NCBI GenBank assembly: GCA_011033025.1
Contig: WFMF01000002.1
Span: 62,001-126,000, forward strand
Length of the DNA: 64,000 bases
From: Beroe forskalii
Taxonomy: Eukaryota; Ctenophora; Nuda; Beroida; Beroidae
Direction: 5' to 3'
Shown here in pieces: positions 32,526 to 44,449 of this stretch. The notes under the pieces were generated by a model. That model saw only the letters and a program-made list of their open reading frames with translations, ran no database searches and was not told the origin of the DNA. The stretch's first letter is position 1; each line of letters opens with the position of its first letter. The position numbers and the translations under genes are program-made.

Positions 32526-32733
32526 CATTTGCACGTAGGGAAGTGAGTGATCCCCTGACTATCAGTGCTACTCCAGTGAGTGGTAGACCGACATGTGACC
32601 TTGTTCACCCCACTAGGGTACACTAGGGTGAAGTTGCTGTCACATGTCACAGCCAGAGACTCGCCAGGTGACAGGGCTGACACGCTCCCATCGTAGTTAG
32701 AGTACGGGATTACGGGGGATTCACAGGCTCTAT
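32526..32733 (-). CDS. Receptor exon: CCP domain 1
   Basis: Begins after TTTCAG with RACESPVIPY and has the four CCP cysteines (CESP, VTCDSN, VTCRS, PTCK). The donor is ATG|GTATGC. The acceptor and first 10 or so codons are repeated five more times upstream as a 42-bp tandem array. It leaves 2 bases over, whereas the next exon expects 1, so this junction is unresolved. Confidence 0.75.
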
Positions 32734-32955
32734 CTGAAATAAAGTACGGGATCACGGGGGGTTCACAGGCTCTAGCTGAAATAAAGTACGGGATTACGGG
32801 GGGTTCACAGGCTCTATCTGAAATAAGGTACGGGATCACGGGGGGTTCACAGACTCGATCTGAAATATGGTGCGTGATCACGGGGGGTTCACAGGCTCGA
32901 TCTAAAATATACTACGGGATTACGGGGGGTTCACAGGTTCGATCTGAAATAAAGT
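32700..32955. repeat. 42-bp minisatellite that multiplies a splice acceptor and CCP start
   Basis: Six units spaced by 42 bases (32730, 32772, 32814, 32856, 32898, 32940). On the gene strand each reads CTTTATTTCAG then a coding start for RACEPPVIPY, with small variations. The unit is 14 codons long and open throughout, so retained copies would add in-frame peptide. Confidence 0.9.
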
Positions 32956-33960
32956 GCGGGATTTAAAAAATTTTCTTTGAAATTTTGAAAACCTTTAAAT
33001 AATTTCCCCTCGGTTTTTCTGGAAAAAAAAGTTTTTGAAAAATACTCCTTTTTAAAAGGGCTTTTGTTCCCCGTTTTTTACTAAAAATTGTATGTGAATA
33101 AACACCCCGGGGTTTGGGTTTTTGGGGCATATAAGAAACATTAAAAAACCCAGGGTTTTGCCTGGGGAAATTTAAAAACCATGTTTTTTAAGGTTAAAAA
33201 ACTTTTGGGCTGCTTTTGCGGGGTTTTCCTTTTAAGAACCAAATTTTTTAGGCCTTTGATTCCCGAAACCCAAAAATTGGGGTTTTTGGAAAATTCAGTA
33301 GGGGTTTCCTTAAAACCGGGCGGGTTTTAATTCACCCCATTTTTTTGGCCGCCCCGCAGACCCAAAAGGGGAAAAAGGTGTCGCGAACCCCGGGAGGGGA
33401 AACGGGAAAAACCAACCCAAAACCAACGCATGTTTTGGGGGCCCCTCGCCTTTCCTCGATACCCCCGGCTTGCCTAAACACGTATATCCCTGTTGCGTTG
33501 CGGGCCCGGCCCCCCTTTTAAACCCGGGGCCCGGGTGACCCATTTTTTGCCCACTTTTTTCCCCAAAAAGGCCCCTTAATTAAAAAATTTTTCCCCAAAC
33601 CCTTTTTTGGCCCCAAAAGACCCATTTTTTAAAAAATTTTTTTTTCCCCGGTTTTTGGGGGGAAAAAGGAAGGGAAACCCCCCAACCCAAGATTTTTTGG
33701 GTGAACGTTTGTGAACGGGGGTTTAGGGTTAAAAAAGTTTTCCCGTTGGAACGGGATTTAATTTAAACGGGTATAAACCGAAAACCCTCTTTTTCCCGGG
33801 CCCCAATTTTTTAAATTCTTAAACAAATTTTTTGGGCCAAACTTTTTTCCCAAAAATTTTTAAATTTTTAAATTTTTTAAAGGGTTTTTTAAGAACAAAA
33901 ATCTGAAACCGAAACTAGGATTTTTGGAAAAAGATCAGGAACCGGAAAAGATCGGGAAAA
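32956..33960. other. Homopolymer-distorted stretch, probable sequence or assembly artefact
   Basis: The composition changes abruptly: runs of 3-7 identical bases (AAAA, TTTT, GGGG, CCCC) follow one another almost without a break, unlike any neighbouring region. Fragments of known repeats are still visible (GCCTAAACACGTATATCCCTG near 33470). This looks like base calls from poor reads joining the receptor gene to the satellite. No gene can be called here. Confidence 0.65.
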
Positions 33961-36120
33961 AGGATCAGAAGGGTTTTTGATCTTAAAAAAGGATCATGGA
34001 ACCGGAACAAGATCGTGGAACAGGATCGTGAACTGATTTAGATCTTGGAACAAGGATCATGGAGGGAACAAGAACAAGAGCAGGAACTGGATTTAGATCT
34101 TGGAACAGGATCATGGAACTGGAACAGGATGTAGATTTAGATCTTGGAACAGGATCATGGAGCCGGAACAAGATCGTGGAACAGGATCGTGAACTGGATG
34201 TAGATCTTGGAACAGGATCATGGAACCGGAACAAGATCGTGAACAGGATCGTAGAACTGGATTTAGATCTTGGAACAGGATCTTGAACCGGAACAAGAGA
34301 TCGTGGAACAGGATTTAGATCTGGAACAGATCGTGGAACTGGATGTAGAGATCTTGGAACAGGGATCACGGAACTGGAACAAGATCTTGGAACAGGATCG
34401 TGGAACTGGATGAAGATCTTGAACAGGATCACGGAACCGGAACAGATCGAACAGGATCGACTGGAACAGGATCTTGGAACCGGAACAAGATCGAACAGGA
34501 TTTAGATTCCTGAACAGGACGTGGAACAGGATCTTGGAACCTGGAACAAGATCTTGGAACAAGATCGGATTTAACAAGATCTTGAACAGATCGTGAACTG
34601 GATGTAGATCTTGGAACAGGATCATGGAACCGGAACAAGATCGTGGAACAGGATCGTAGAACTGGATTTAGATCTGGAACAGGATCTTGGAACCGGAACA
34701 AGATCGTGGAACAGATTTAGATCTTGAACAGGATCGTGGAACTGGAACAAGATCTTGGAACAGGATCGTGGAACTGGAACAAGATCGTGGAACAGGATCG
34801 TAGAACTGGATTTAGATCTTGGAACAGGATCGTGGAACCGGCACAAGATCGTGGAACAGGATCGTGAACTGGATTTAGATCTTGGAACAGGATCATGGAA
34901 CCGGAACAAGATCGTGGAACAGATCGTGAACTGATGTAGATCTTGGAACAGGATCATGGAACTGGGAACAAGATCTTGAACAGGATCAGAACTGAAACAA
35001 GATTCTTGAACAGGATCGGAACTGGATGTAGATCTTGGAACAGGATCACGAACTGATGAACAAGATTCCGGGAACAGATCATGGAAAACTGATTTAGGAA
35101 CAGGATCTGGAACCGGAACAAGATCGTGGAACAGGATTTAGATCTTGGAACAGGATTGTGAACGCGATGTAGATCTTGGAACAGGATCATGGAACTGGAA
35201 CAAGATCTTGGAACAGGATCGTGGAACTGGATGTAGATCTTGGAACAGGATCACAGAACTGAACAAGATCGTGAACAGGATCGTAGAACTGGATTTAGAT
35301 CTTGGAACAGGATCTGAACCGGAACAAGATCGGAACAGATTTAGATCTTGGAACAGGATCGTGGAACTGGATGTAGATCTTGGAACAGGATCATGGAACA
35401 AGAACAAGATCTTAGAACAGGATCGTGGAACTGGAACAAGATCTTGGAACAGGATCGTGGAACTGGATTTAGACCTTGGAACAGGATCTTGGAACCGGAA
35501 CAAGATCGTGGAACAGATCGTAGAACTGGATTTAGATCTTGAACAGATCTTGAACCGAACAAGATCGTGGAACAGATTTGGATTTGAACAGATCGTGAAC
35601 TGGAACAGATCTGGAACAGGATCAAGGAATCTTAGGAACAAGATTCGAACGTGGAACTGGATGAGATCTTTGAACAGATCACGGAAATCAGAAAGATCGT
35701 GAACAGGTCGCAGAACTGGGATTTAGATCTTGAACAGATCTTGGAACCGAACAAGATCGTGGAACAGGATTTAGATCTTGGAACAGGATCGTGGAACTGA
35801 ACAAGATCTTGGAACAGATCGTGGGAATTGCAGATCTTGAACAGACCACGGAACCGAATAAGATCGTGGAACAGGTCAGAACCGATTTAGATCTTGAACA
35901 GATCGTGGAACTGATGTAGATCTTGGAACAGGATCATGGTACCGGAAAAAGATCGTGGAACAGGATCGTATGTCTGGGTTTACATCTTGGAACAGGATCA
36001 TGGAACCGGAACAAGATCGTGGAACTGGATCGTGGAACTGGATTTAGATCTTAGAACATAGCTCACTAGATCATAGATCGTGGAACATATATCAATAGAT
36101 GATCTATTGGTATATCCACA
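33961..36120. repeat. GATC-phased satellite, forward half
   Basis: Alternating 13- and 19-base pieces (GATCGTGGAACAG, GATTTAGATCTTGGAACAG-like, ACCGGAACAAGATC) form a unit near 32 bp. GATC recurs every 13-19 bases. Single-base deletions are frequent in this half. Long frames on both strands (RSWNRIVELD-type) arise from the repeat and are not genes. Confidence 0.9.
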
Positions 36121-38610
36121 TCCAGTTCCACGATCATGTTCCACGATCCAGTTCCACGATCCTATGTTCCACGATCCAGTGAGCTATGTTCTAAAATCTA
36201 AATCCAGTTCACAATCCTGTCCCAATTAGATCTCATTCCAGTTCTACGATCCTGTTCCACGATCTTGTTCCGGTTCCGTGATCCTGTTCCAAGATCTACA
36301 TCCAGTTTCAGGATCCTCTTCCGGTTCCATGATCTTGTTCTAGTGAGCTACGATCTATTGATATATGTTCCACGATCTATGATCTAGTGAGCTATGTTCT
36401 AAGATCTAAATAAAGTTGCACGATCCTGTTCCTAGATCTAAATCCAGTTCTACGATCCAGTTCTGGTTCCATGATCTTGTTCTAGTGAGATACGATCTAT
36501 TGATCCATCTTCCACGATCTATGATCATTGATCTAGTGAGCTATGTTCTAACTCTAAGATCTAATTCTAAATCCAGTTCCACGATCCTGTTCCAAGATCT
36601 AAATCCTTATCCAGTTCTACGATCCTGTTCCGGTTCCATGATATTGTTCTAGTGAGCTACGATCTATTGATCTATGTCCCACGATCTAGTGAGCTAAGTT
36701 TTAAAATCTAAATCCAGTTCCACAATCCTGTCCCAAGATCTCAATCTAGTTCTACGATCCTGTTCCACGATCTTGTTCCGGTTCCGTGATCCTGTTCCAA
36801 GATCTTCATCCAGTTTCACGATCCTGTTCCAAGATCTTGTTCCAGTTCCATGATCCTGTTCCAAAATGTCAATCCAGTTCCACGATCCTGTTCCACGATC
36901 TTGTCCCGGTTCCGTGATCCTGTTCCAAGATCCTGTTCCGGTTCCATGATAATGTTCTAGTGAGCTACGATCTATTGATATATGTTCCACGATCTATGAT
37001 CTAGTGAGCTATGTTTTTAGATCTAAAACCAGTTCCACGATCCTGTTCCAAGATCTAAATCCAGTTCTACGATCCTGTTCCGGTTCCACGATCTATGATC
37101 TAGTGAGCTATGGTCTAAGATCTAATTCTAAATCCAGTTCCACGATCCTGTTCCAAGATCTAAATCCTAATCCAGTAACACGATCCTGTTCCGGTTCCAT
37201 GATCTTGTTCTAGTGAGCTACGATCTATTGATCTATGTTCCACGATCTAATGGGCTATGTTCTAAGATCTAAATCCAGTTCCATTATCAGCTGTTTCTAG
37301 ATCTAAATCCGGCTACGATCTATTGATCTATGTTCCACGATCTAAGATGTAGTGAGCTATGTTCTATTAAATCTAAATCCAGTTCCACGATCCTGTTCCA
37401 AGATCTAAATCCAGTTCTACGATCCTGTTCCAAGATCTTGTTCCAGTTCCATGATCCTGTTCCAAGATCTACATCCAGTTCCACGATCTTGTTCCGGTTC
37501 CAAGATCCTGTTCCAAGATCTAAATCCAGTTCTACGACCCTGTTCCACGATCTTGTTCCGGTTCCGTGATCCTGTTCCAAGATCTACATCCAGTTCCACG
37601 ATCCTGTTCCAAGATCTTGTTCCAGTTCCACGATTCTGTTCCAAGATCTTGTTCCAGTTCCATGATCCTGTTCCAAGATCTACATCCAGTTCCACGATCC
37701 TGTTCCAAGATCTAAATCCTGTTCCACGATCTTGTTCCGGTTCCAAGATCCTGTTCCAAGATCTAAATCCAGTTCTACGATCCTGTTCCACGATCTTGTT
37801 CCGGTTCCAAGATCCTGTTCCAAGGTCTAAATCCAGTTCCACGATCCTGTTCCAAGATCTTGTTCGGGTTCCACGATCCAGTTCTAAGATCTTGTTCCAG
37901 TTCCATGATCCTGTTCCAAGATCTACATCCAGTTCCACGATCCTGTTCCAAGATCTAAATCCTGTTCCACGATCTTGTTCCGGTTCCAAGATCCTGTTCC
38001 AAGATCTAAATCCAGTTCTACGACCCTGTTCCACGATCTTGTTCCGGTTCCGTGATCCTGTTCCAAGATCTACATCCAGTTCCACGATCCTGTTCCAAGA
38101 TCTTGTTCCAGTTCCATGATCCTGTTCCAAGATTTACATCCAGTTCCACGATCCTGTTCCAAGATCTAAATCCTGTTCCACGATCTTGTTCCGGTTCCAA
38201 GATCCTGTTCCAAGATCTAAATCCAGTTCTACGATCCTGTTCCACGATCTTGTTCCGGTTCCATGATCCTGTTCCAAGATCTAAATCCAGTTCTACGATC
38301 CTGTTCCACGATCTTGTTCCGGTTCCATGATCCTGTTCCAAGATCTAAATCCAGTTCTACGATCCTGTTCCACGATCTTGTTCCGGTTCCATGATCCTGT
38401 TCCAAGATCTAAATCCAGTTCTACGATCCTGCCCACGATCTTGTTCCGGCTCCATGATCTTGTTCTAAGATCTAAATCCTGTTCCACGATCTTGTTCCGG
38501 TTCCATGATCTTGTTCTAAGATCTAAATCCAGTTCTACGATCTTGTTCTAAGATCTAAATCCAGTTCTATGATCTTGTTCTAAGATCTATGTTCCGGTTC
38601 TGTTCTTGTT
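36121..38610. repeat. GATC-phased satellite, reverse half
   Basis: The same unit as the preceding array but in reverse complement (GATCCTGTTCCAAGATCTAA, GATCTTGTTCCGGTTCC). Near the flip (36.0-37.4 kb) a longer repeat with CTAGTGAGCTACGATCTATT is inserted periodically. Further on, near-perfect 32/64-bp order holds to 38.6 kb. Confidence 0.9.
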
Positions 38611-38739
38611 CTTAAATAACTATAAAAATTAAAATTATTTAAAAAAATGGAAAAACTACGTTTTGAGCGAACAAAATAAGTTTGAAATTTCATGAATAAA
38701 TAAGTGGTGCCGTGAAAAAAAGTAGGCCAAAAAATGACG

Positions 38740-39190
38740 TCACTCAGCCCCGTTTACATGGGAGACATACCGCGATGCGCGGCGCGCTTCCTCAGGGAAA
38801 CGCGCGGCGCGTACACACACCTTCCCCTAACCAGGGGTGTCGATACGCTTGCCGCGCACTCCGTGCGCGTAACCAACTAACCAGGGCCCTGGTTAGGGCA
38901 AACACACACCTATGCGGGCTTAGCAAACTACGTTCATCTATGTAACAAAATGTTTGCGCGCGCGAGCAGATTAGGGCGCTGGTTAGTTACTGTTAGGGCA
39001 AGATGTAAGTAGGGTAACATCATGTTATTGTTACCCTACGCCGCGCGCAAATGTGACCAACTGACCATACAAATGTGGAACTTCCACATTTGGACGGTCA
39101 CATTTGCGCTTTCGTCCGGTTTGTTAGCCATCCAGTCTGAGTCAGAAGAAATAGACGGGCAACATCCGTCGAAGCAAATATAGCAGTATA
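38740..39190. mobile_element. GC-rich non-autonomous element with nested hairpins
   Basis: Carries TATGCGGGCTTAG, the palindrome AACCAGGGCCCTGGTT and a right end CAGAAGAAATAGACGGGCAA, as at 22 kb and inverted at 5.45 kb. Hairpins: GTAGGGTAACA..TGTTACCCTAC (39010-39041), CAAATGTGGAA-C-TTCCACATTTG (39070-39092), and GCGCAAATGTGACC paired with GGTCACATTTGCGC. No protein frame. Confidence 0.65.
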
Positions 39191-39734
39191 GCACAATGAC
39201 CATGCAAGATCTACGACAATGGGAGCTGCAACAATGAATCTTTTCTATTTTCTAAATCTTACTTCGGCATCCAAGGTGCAAGCGGAGGACCGAGTGAAGG
39301 GTCCTTATAGGGCCTTAGCATGTCAGCCAAAATCTTGGAATTTTTTGCTTTAAGTCTAGTAATAGATATGGTTTTATAAGTTCACACAATTCATAATCTG
39401 ATTCCAAACGTAAAAATCATATTCATAATAAAATTTTAAAAAGAAGATTTTTAAGTCTCAAACAAATCTACAACAGGGAACAAACTTAAACACACGCCTA
39501 CATCAACATGTGAAGTCAAATGTTGATATCAGAACTACTATTACTTTACACCCAGGTAAATGACATTCTTCGATGCAGTAAGTGTAAGATAGAAAAAGAA
39601 GACTGCAATATCAGACAACACTACAAAAAATTAGAGGGGAAGCCGGCGCTGCTATCTTTATGGCACTATCGAGATATGTGTATTTTCTGGAAGTCCTTCG
39701 CAGAAAAGGGCCTTAGAAGCAGTTCCACACTATT
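39191..39734. other. Intergenic, no gene seen
   Basis: AT-rich. GGGCCTTAG occurs on both sides of the MITE that follows (39711 and 40037), perhaps remnants of the sequence it entered. Confidence 0.4.
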
Positions 39735-40031
39735 AGGGGCCATCCATAAAGGACGTCCGCAATGAGGGGGGAGTCTGGCCAATGCGGACGTAGGGGAGAG
39801 GGGGTGTTTGGCCCGATGCGAACGTCCGCAATTCATGGAAATTTTGGGTGATTTGACGGCTATTTCACTAGAAAATCATGAAATTTCAGGGCCAAAAATG
39901 ACGACCCAAAAAATTTTCAAGAAAAATGCGGACGTCCGGGGGGAGGGAGGGGTTTCTGGATTGCGGACAAGGGGGAAGGGAGGGGTCTGAAATGGCCGAA
40001 ATTTTGCGAACGTCCTTTACGGATGGCCCCT
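39735..40031. mobile_element. MITE with AGGGGCCATCC termini
   Basis: AGGGGCCATCCATAAAGGAC and, inverted, AGGGGCCATCCGTAAAGGAC are terminal repeats of a 297-bp element. It contains several GGACGT/CGGACGT inner motifs and G-rich blocks. No coding capacity. Confidence 0.85.
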
Positions 40032-40159
40032 TACTAAGGGCCTTAGTAAAATTGCTAAAGAGATCAATCAAATGCAACCATAGCTCGAATTCCATTTTCA
40101 TGGTCTAAACATGAAATTTACTCAATGAGGCCGAATGAGGTTATGAAAATCCAATTCAA

Positions 40160-40434
40160 TAAGGCATCGTTCACATAGTACGAAATCATCTAGGAGGAGG
40201 GGAGGGGTGTTTTGAATTGATTACTTTTGATTACGGGGAGTGGGATGGAGGTTGATTACAATTTAAGACTTATTTTTAAAATTTTGCCTAAAATTGTTGC
40301 TATTTTTTGGCAAAAACCGACTCAAAAGCAACATTTTTCAGAATAAATAGATTTTTCAAAACTTTGATAACGATGGGGAGGGAGGGGGTTGAAAATGGCC
40401 AAAATTTCATTACGCAATATGTGAACGATCCCTT
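40160..40434. mobile_element. MITE, GGATCGTTCACAT family, copy 1
   Basis: AAGGCATCGTTCACATAGTA and, inverted, AAGGGATCGTTCACATATTG bound an element of about 275 bp with G-rich inner flanks. TAA/TTA lies at the edges. Confidence 0.82.
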
Positions 40435-41009
40435 AATCAAATTACTATTTTTCATCCTCTGGGGCAAACAATAAAGTTACTTGAATTTTCGATTTTAAAA
40501 TGCACTGAACCACAAATTTAATGATAATAAAACGATAGGATAGTATCAAGACGTTCTACTTTTCTCTAAAAAATCCCAACAAATCTGATATTCTTGTTGA
40601 TGTTCAAAAGGCCCTCTTAATCTTATGCCCCACTTTTAATATATAAGGGCCTTTCTGGAATTCCAATATCCTGGGCCTAGTACGGCGGTGGCTCCCCAAA
40701 CATTAGCCAGGTATTTAAACTAATAACAATTTGACCATAATGCTTCAAAAAATTTGAATAGTGCTACTATCTTTTATAGGGACCATTTGAAGTGTATCTT
40801 TCAATAAATTTACTAAATTTCAAACAATAACAAAATTAATGACATTTATTGAATTTGAACGACATTCTACTCATTTCTACAGATTAATTCATAGAGCATG
40901 CAATAGTAATGCAATGTAATAGCAATAGACTAAGTAACGATTAACGCAGTATAATGCACAAGGCAGCTGACGTGTCATCGTGACACGAGAATCATTCCGA
41001 TATACTGAT

Positions 41010-41175
41010 AAGGGATCGTTCAAATATTACGTAATCACCTAGGGGGAGGGGGGTTACATTAAATGTTATTGTAACAAATACAACTACTACAGTTAACTTG
41101 ATTACGAAGGGGAGGGGGGGGGGTAAAAATCGGCCGAAAATTGATTACGTAATATGTGATTGTGAACGATCCCTA
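41010..41175. mobile_element. MITE, GGATCGTTCACAT family, copy 2
   Basis: AGGGATCGTTCAAATATTAC and inverted AGGGATCGTTCACAATCACA bound about 165 bp with TTACGTAATC inside both ends. Confidence 0.82.
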
Positions 41176-41179
41176 AGCA

Positions 41180-41869
41180 CGAAAACCAGTATCACGTACG
41201 TACAATTGACATTCTTGTGGAAATTCAGAATCATTCTCAGATGTAGCAACACTTATGTAATTGATAGCGTAGTATGGTATGCAATGTGCAGTACGGAGTT
41301 TAACGGGACTGTAAAAATTGACGCACCTTAACAGTTTATGGACTAGACATGGTAGAGAGTGGACGAGCGTGTGGTGAAAAAGTCCTACACTTTCTGAACG
41401 TTTGTTTTCTTAAAAAATTGTATGACTGTGATGCTGTGTGCTTGCGTATTGAACTCCACTATTTTATTTTTTCCAACTTCTAACACGTGCAAAATTTTAC
41501 TAATTAAATAATTAAGGATTCGCTTCTGTAGTGGATGCGTAATTAGGTTTTGAAACACTTCTCCAAAGGTGGGAGTGGGCTTGCCTGCAGCTAATTAGAT
41601 TTGCGGCCTGCTAAGGTAATGTTGCCGGTGATAGTGTGATAATGTTCAGATTACATTACAGACATGATAATCTCTCAAGAGTGTAAGATTAATGTAAAAT
41701 TGCTTTAGGTAGCGCAAACAAAATTCTGTGAACAGAGCCTGGCCTCGTAAACTTACAGAAATTACCAGCCCGAGAAAGCTGTAGTTTTGACGTGAAAGAT
41801 ATAAAAATTTGCAGTAGGTACAGTATAATATCGTAAATTGTTAAAACCATTAAAAAGCTAAGAAGAGCA
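41180..41869. other. Intergenic, no gene seen
   Basis: AT-rich sequence without a supported coding frame. Confidence 0.4.
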
Positions 41870-42540
41870 TCACAAATGTCACACAAAACTCATACAGTTA
41901 GCTATGACCAGTCGCCTCACAGATGTCGCAGTATTCATACAGCTTATTATGACACTGTCGCCTGTTATATCTTTTATATCTCGGCTAACGCAGATGTTTC
42001 CAGTTTCCATACAGCTAACTATGACACTGTCGCCTGTTATATCTCGTCTAAGAAAGATGTTACATTATCCATACAGCTAACTAGTAACTATGACACTGTC
42101 GCCTGTTATACTGTTATAGTATCTACTATCTCGGCTAACAGTATTCATGACACAGTCGCCTCACAGCTAACAGTCTAACACAGCATTCATACAACTAACT
42201 ATAACACCGACCGGGTGGGCGATTTCTTAATCTCACGACATTTCATCTCAGGTCACATTATCTCCTGCCCTAACCATGACCCAAAACCCAAACCCCAACT
42301 TTGATCCAAAACCCATAACCTTACCCTTGCAGAGAGCTGATATACTTATTGTGAGATGAATAGTGTCTTGGGATGAAATGTCCGTCCCCTATTAGGTACA
42401 CTGTAGCCTGTTATAATATCTAATACCTACAGATTTCACCCACTATTACACAGTCGCCTCACAGCTAACACAGTATCATACAGCTAACTATGAAACAGTT
42501 TAGTTGCCTCACAGCTAACGTGTAGCTGATGTATCTCATC
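41870..42540. repeat. Tandem repeat of CATACAGCTAACTATGACAC type
   Basis: Six to eight irregular units with ATACAGCTAACTATGACAC, TGTCGCCTGTTATATC and CAGTCGCCTCACAGCTAAC. A MITE interrupts the array at 42215-42400. Confidence 0.75.
42215..42400. mobile_element. MITE with telomere-like core, copy 1
   Basis: CACGACATTTCATCTCAGGT and, inverted, GACGGACATTTCATCCCAAG bound a C/A-rich core with CCCTAACC and CCCAAAACCC runs. Its relative lies at 45651-45869. Confidence 0.6.
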
Positions 42541-42809
42541 AAATAGTAAAACAACAGACAATGTTTGTTTCACCAACATTGGGAAATTGTATGGTATTGT
42601 AGGAAAAGCGTCGGTACCTATTATCGCAGATAAAACGCCGTTTCAGGGACGAATTTTGTACTTTCATTTCATATTTGACCGAAGCCAACTTCCAACGACA
42701 AGGTTCAGAAAATGATACGTTTTTCAGAATTCATGAGTGGCTCAGCTTTCCTTTTAGAAATGCACCAACTATTATGGCCAATCTCTGCCGTATGCCAACA
42801 GAGAATTAC

Positions 42810-43252
42810 CTTATCGGACATAATTACCTATCACGGATTAAGTTTCACGGACCTAAAAAGCTAAAATTTCACAGACATCATTAATATTCAAGATCGATCC
42901 TGTCATTTCAAATTGCAACAAAAGACAAAAATTCGCTTTCCAAATTTTTCCACGATCTGAACACTTGAATTGAAGATTTTTTCACTTTTTCGTTAAGTAA
43001 TTAATATGTACCTATGATAAATTTCCATGTTTCACGAAAAAGAGGTAAAATTTCCTTAGAAATTTTCATTATTTCTGCATTTAAAGCAGTAAAGTCAGAA
43101 ATATTGCGTCTCTACCCGATAAATTTTAAGAGGAAATAACTGACTTAATTTTCACGGACATTAGTATCACCGCAAAAATCTTCACGGACGTTAATCTTCA
43201 TGCTGAGGTTATCAGCGTGAATGTCACGTCCGTGATAATTTTGTCCCATAAG
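42810..43252. mobile_element. MITE with CTTATCGGACATAATTA ends
   Basis: CTTATCGGACATAATTACCT and, inverted, CTTATGGGACAAAATTATCA are terminal repeats. TTTCACGGACATTA-type subrepeats lie inside each end. 443 bp without coding capacity. The 17778-19750 element shares both ends. Confidence 0.8.
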
Positions 43253-44449
43253 ATACGGCTTCTGTTTCCATATTAGGAATGCAATTATTGTGATCATTGC
43301 ACCATTCTCCAGACTCAAAACTCCGTTATCGACCAAAACAAGGCCAAATCGTACGGCTAACAACTTTCTAAGATTACCAACTACGTTTTGACGTTCTACC
43401 CGGTAGGAAGTGTTATAACATTGCTGATTATCTAAAATTATCGATTATCATTAAGTCATAATTACCTACGATTTAATAGGTGTACTGCAGAAAGAAGTAA
43501 TCAAAAGGCCATAATGGCTTAGGTAGCTGATAAGCTCAATTTTTTTCATGTTCTGACAGACAAGGTGATAAGGTATTACAGTGCTCTAGGTAATTAAGCG
43601 GCATTGAAATCCTCATACATACAGTGCACTTTTGTTAAGTAAGGTATACTTAACACAAACAGTAAGGGTATTTCAACTTTTTTGTAATATCATCTGATGG
43701 ATAATCTGTCCGAAGCAAAATTGTTGACTCACGGGCGATATCAATTCCACACTCTGGATAATGATAGTTACGTCACTCTTGCAAAAGATCTACTTTATAA
43801 ATGGCACATGATCTCATTGTTTTTCTTGCCGCTAAATCGTTATTTACACTTTCAAAATAATTTCCTGTATTTATGAAGTCTCCACATGATTAGGTTTCCT
43901 ACACTATCCCATCCCTCGCACTAATTGTTATCGAATTACGAGTTCCAAAGATGGGTGCAAGGAGGGACTGGGTCTAATTTCTCAACCGCAATTAGATTCC
44001 TTTGATGTCATGCGCCTCTGTAGGGTAAAAATACCACACGCTAGTTTTAAGGTACTTTTTTGCAACCATCTTTAATCAAATTAGCCTTAATTAACGAACT
44101 AATTAAAATTGAAAATTTATTTTTATTCAGTCATACTCGAAATAGGCAAAATCGAAGATAGAGTGAAAATCAGCTTTCTAGCAGCTATGGTTTGTCTGTA
44201 ATAAAATTGTAAAGGTATGTGCGGGCATATTCACCACACCCTCGTCGACATACTGTTAAAATTAACAGTAAAGCTGATGTCGGTATTGCACATCTGTGTG
44301 CAGGTCGCAATTGGTTGAACTTTCGATAGCATCTAATTATCAAAATTTGGCAGACGAAGTTCAACAAATTTACGCGTCTTATATCGAGCCCTCTTTCAAT
44401 CGAGGGATCTGCACACATATGCGTTCAATCCAATCAATATTTTCTAATA
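43253..44449. other. Intergenic, no gene seen
   Basis: AT-rich with no supported coding frame, RNA gene or repeat. Confidence 0.4.

Larger units (their letters stand above)
24623..32733 (-). other. CCP-CUB type I membrane receptor gene (span of recognised exons)
   Basis: Sixteen exons on the minus strand form one receptor, read from high to low coordinates: about seven complement control (CCP/sushi) domains, one CUB domain, one transmembrane helix and a cytoplasmic tail of roughly 240 residues in five exons. CCP and CUB modules bind proteins or glycans outside the cell, so a surface recognition or adhesion role is likely. The tail has an ITIM-type site (VSYSSI), a YxN site (EYGNA) and other tyrosines, which suggests phosphotyrosine signalling. 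The first exon and signal peptide are not found; they should lie above 32.95 kb, where the sequence is distorted. Most splice phases agree. Two junctions do not (32526 to 32292, and 26182 to 25724), and 30963 to 29988 works only with a weak donor. Missing exons, sequence errors or decay could explain this. No named orthologue is claimed. Confidence 0.8.

Noticed and set aside
33983-38551. Many long open frames on both strands (up to about 237 codons) with repeated RSWNRIVELDLDLGTG or PRSKSSSTILF peptides.
   Set aside because: They are translations of the GATC satellite in every frame and on both strands. The repeat simply lacks stop codons; no start context, introns or domain.
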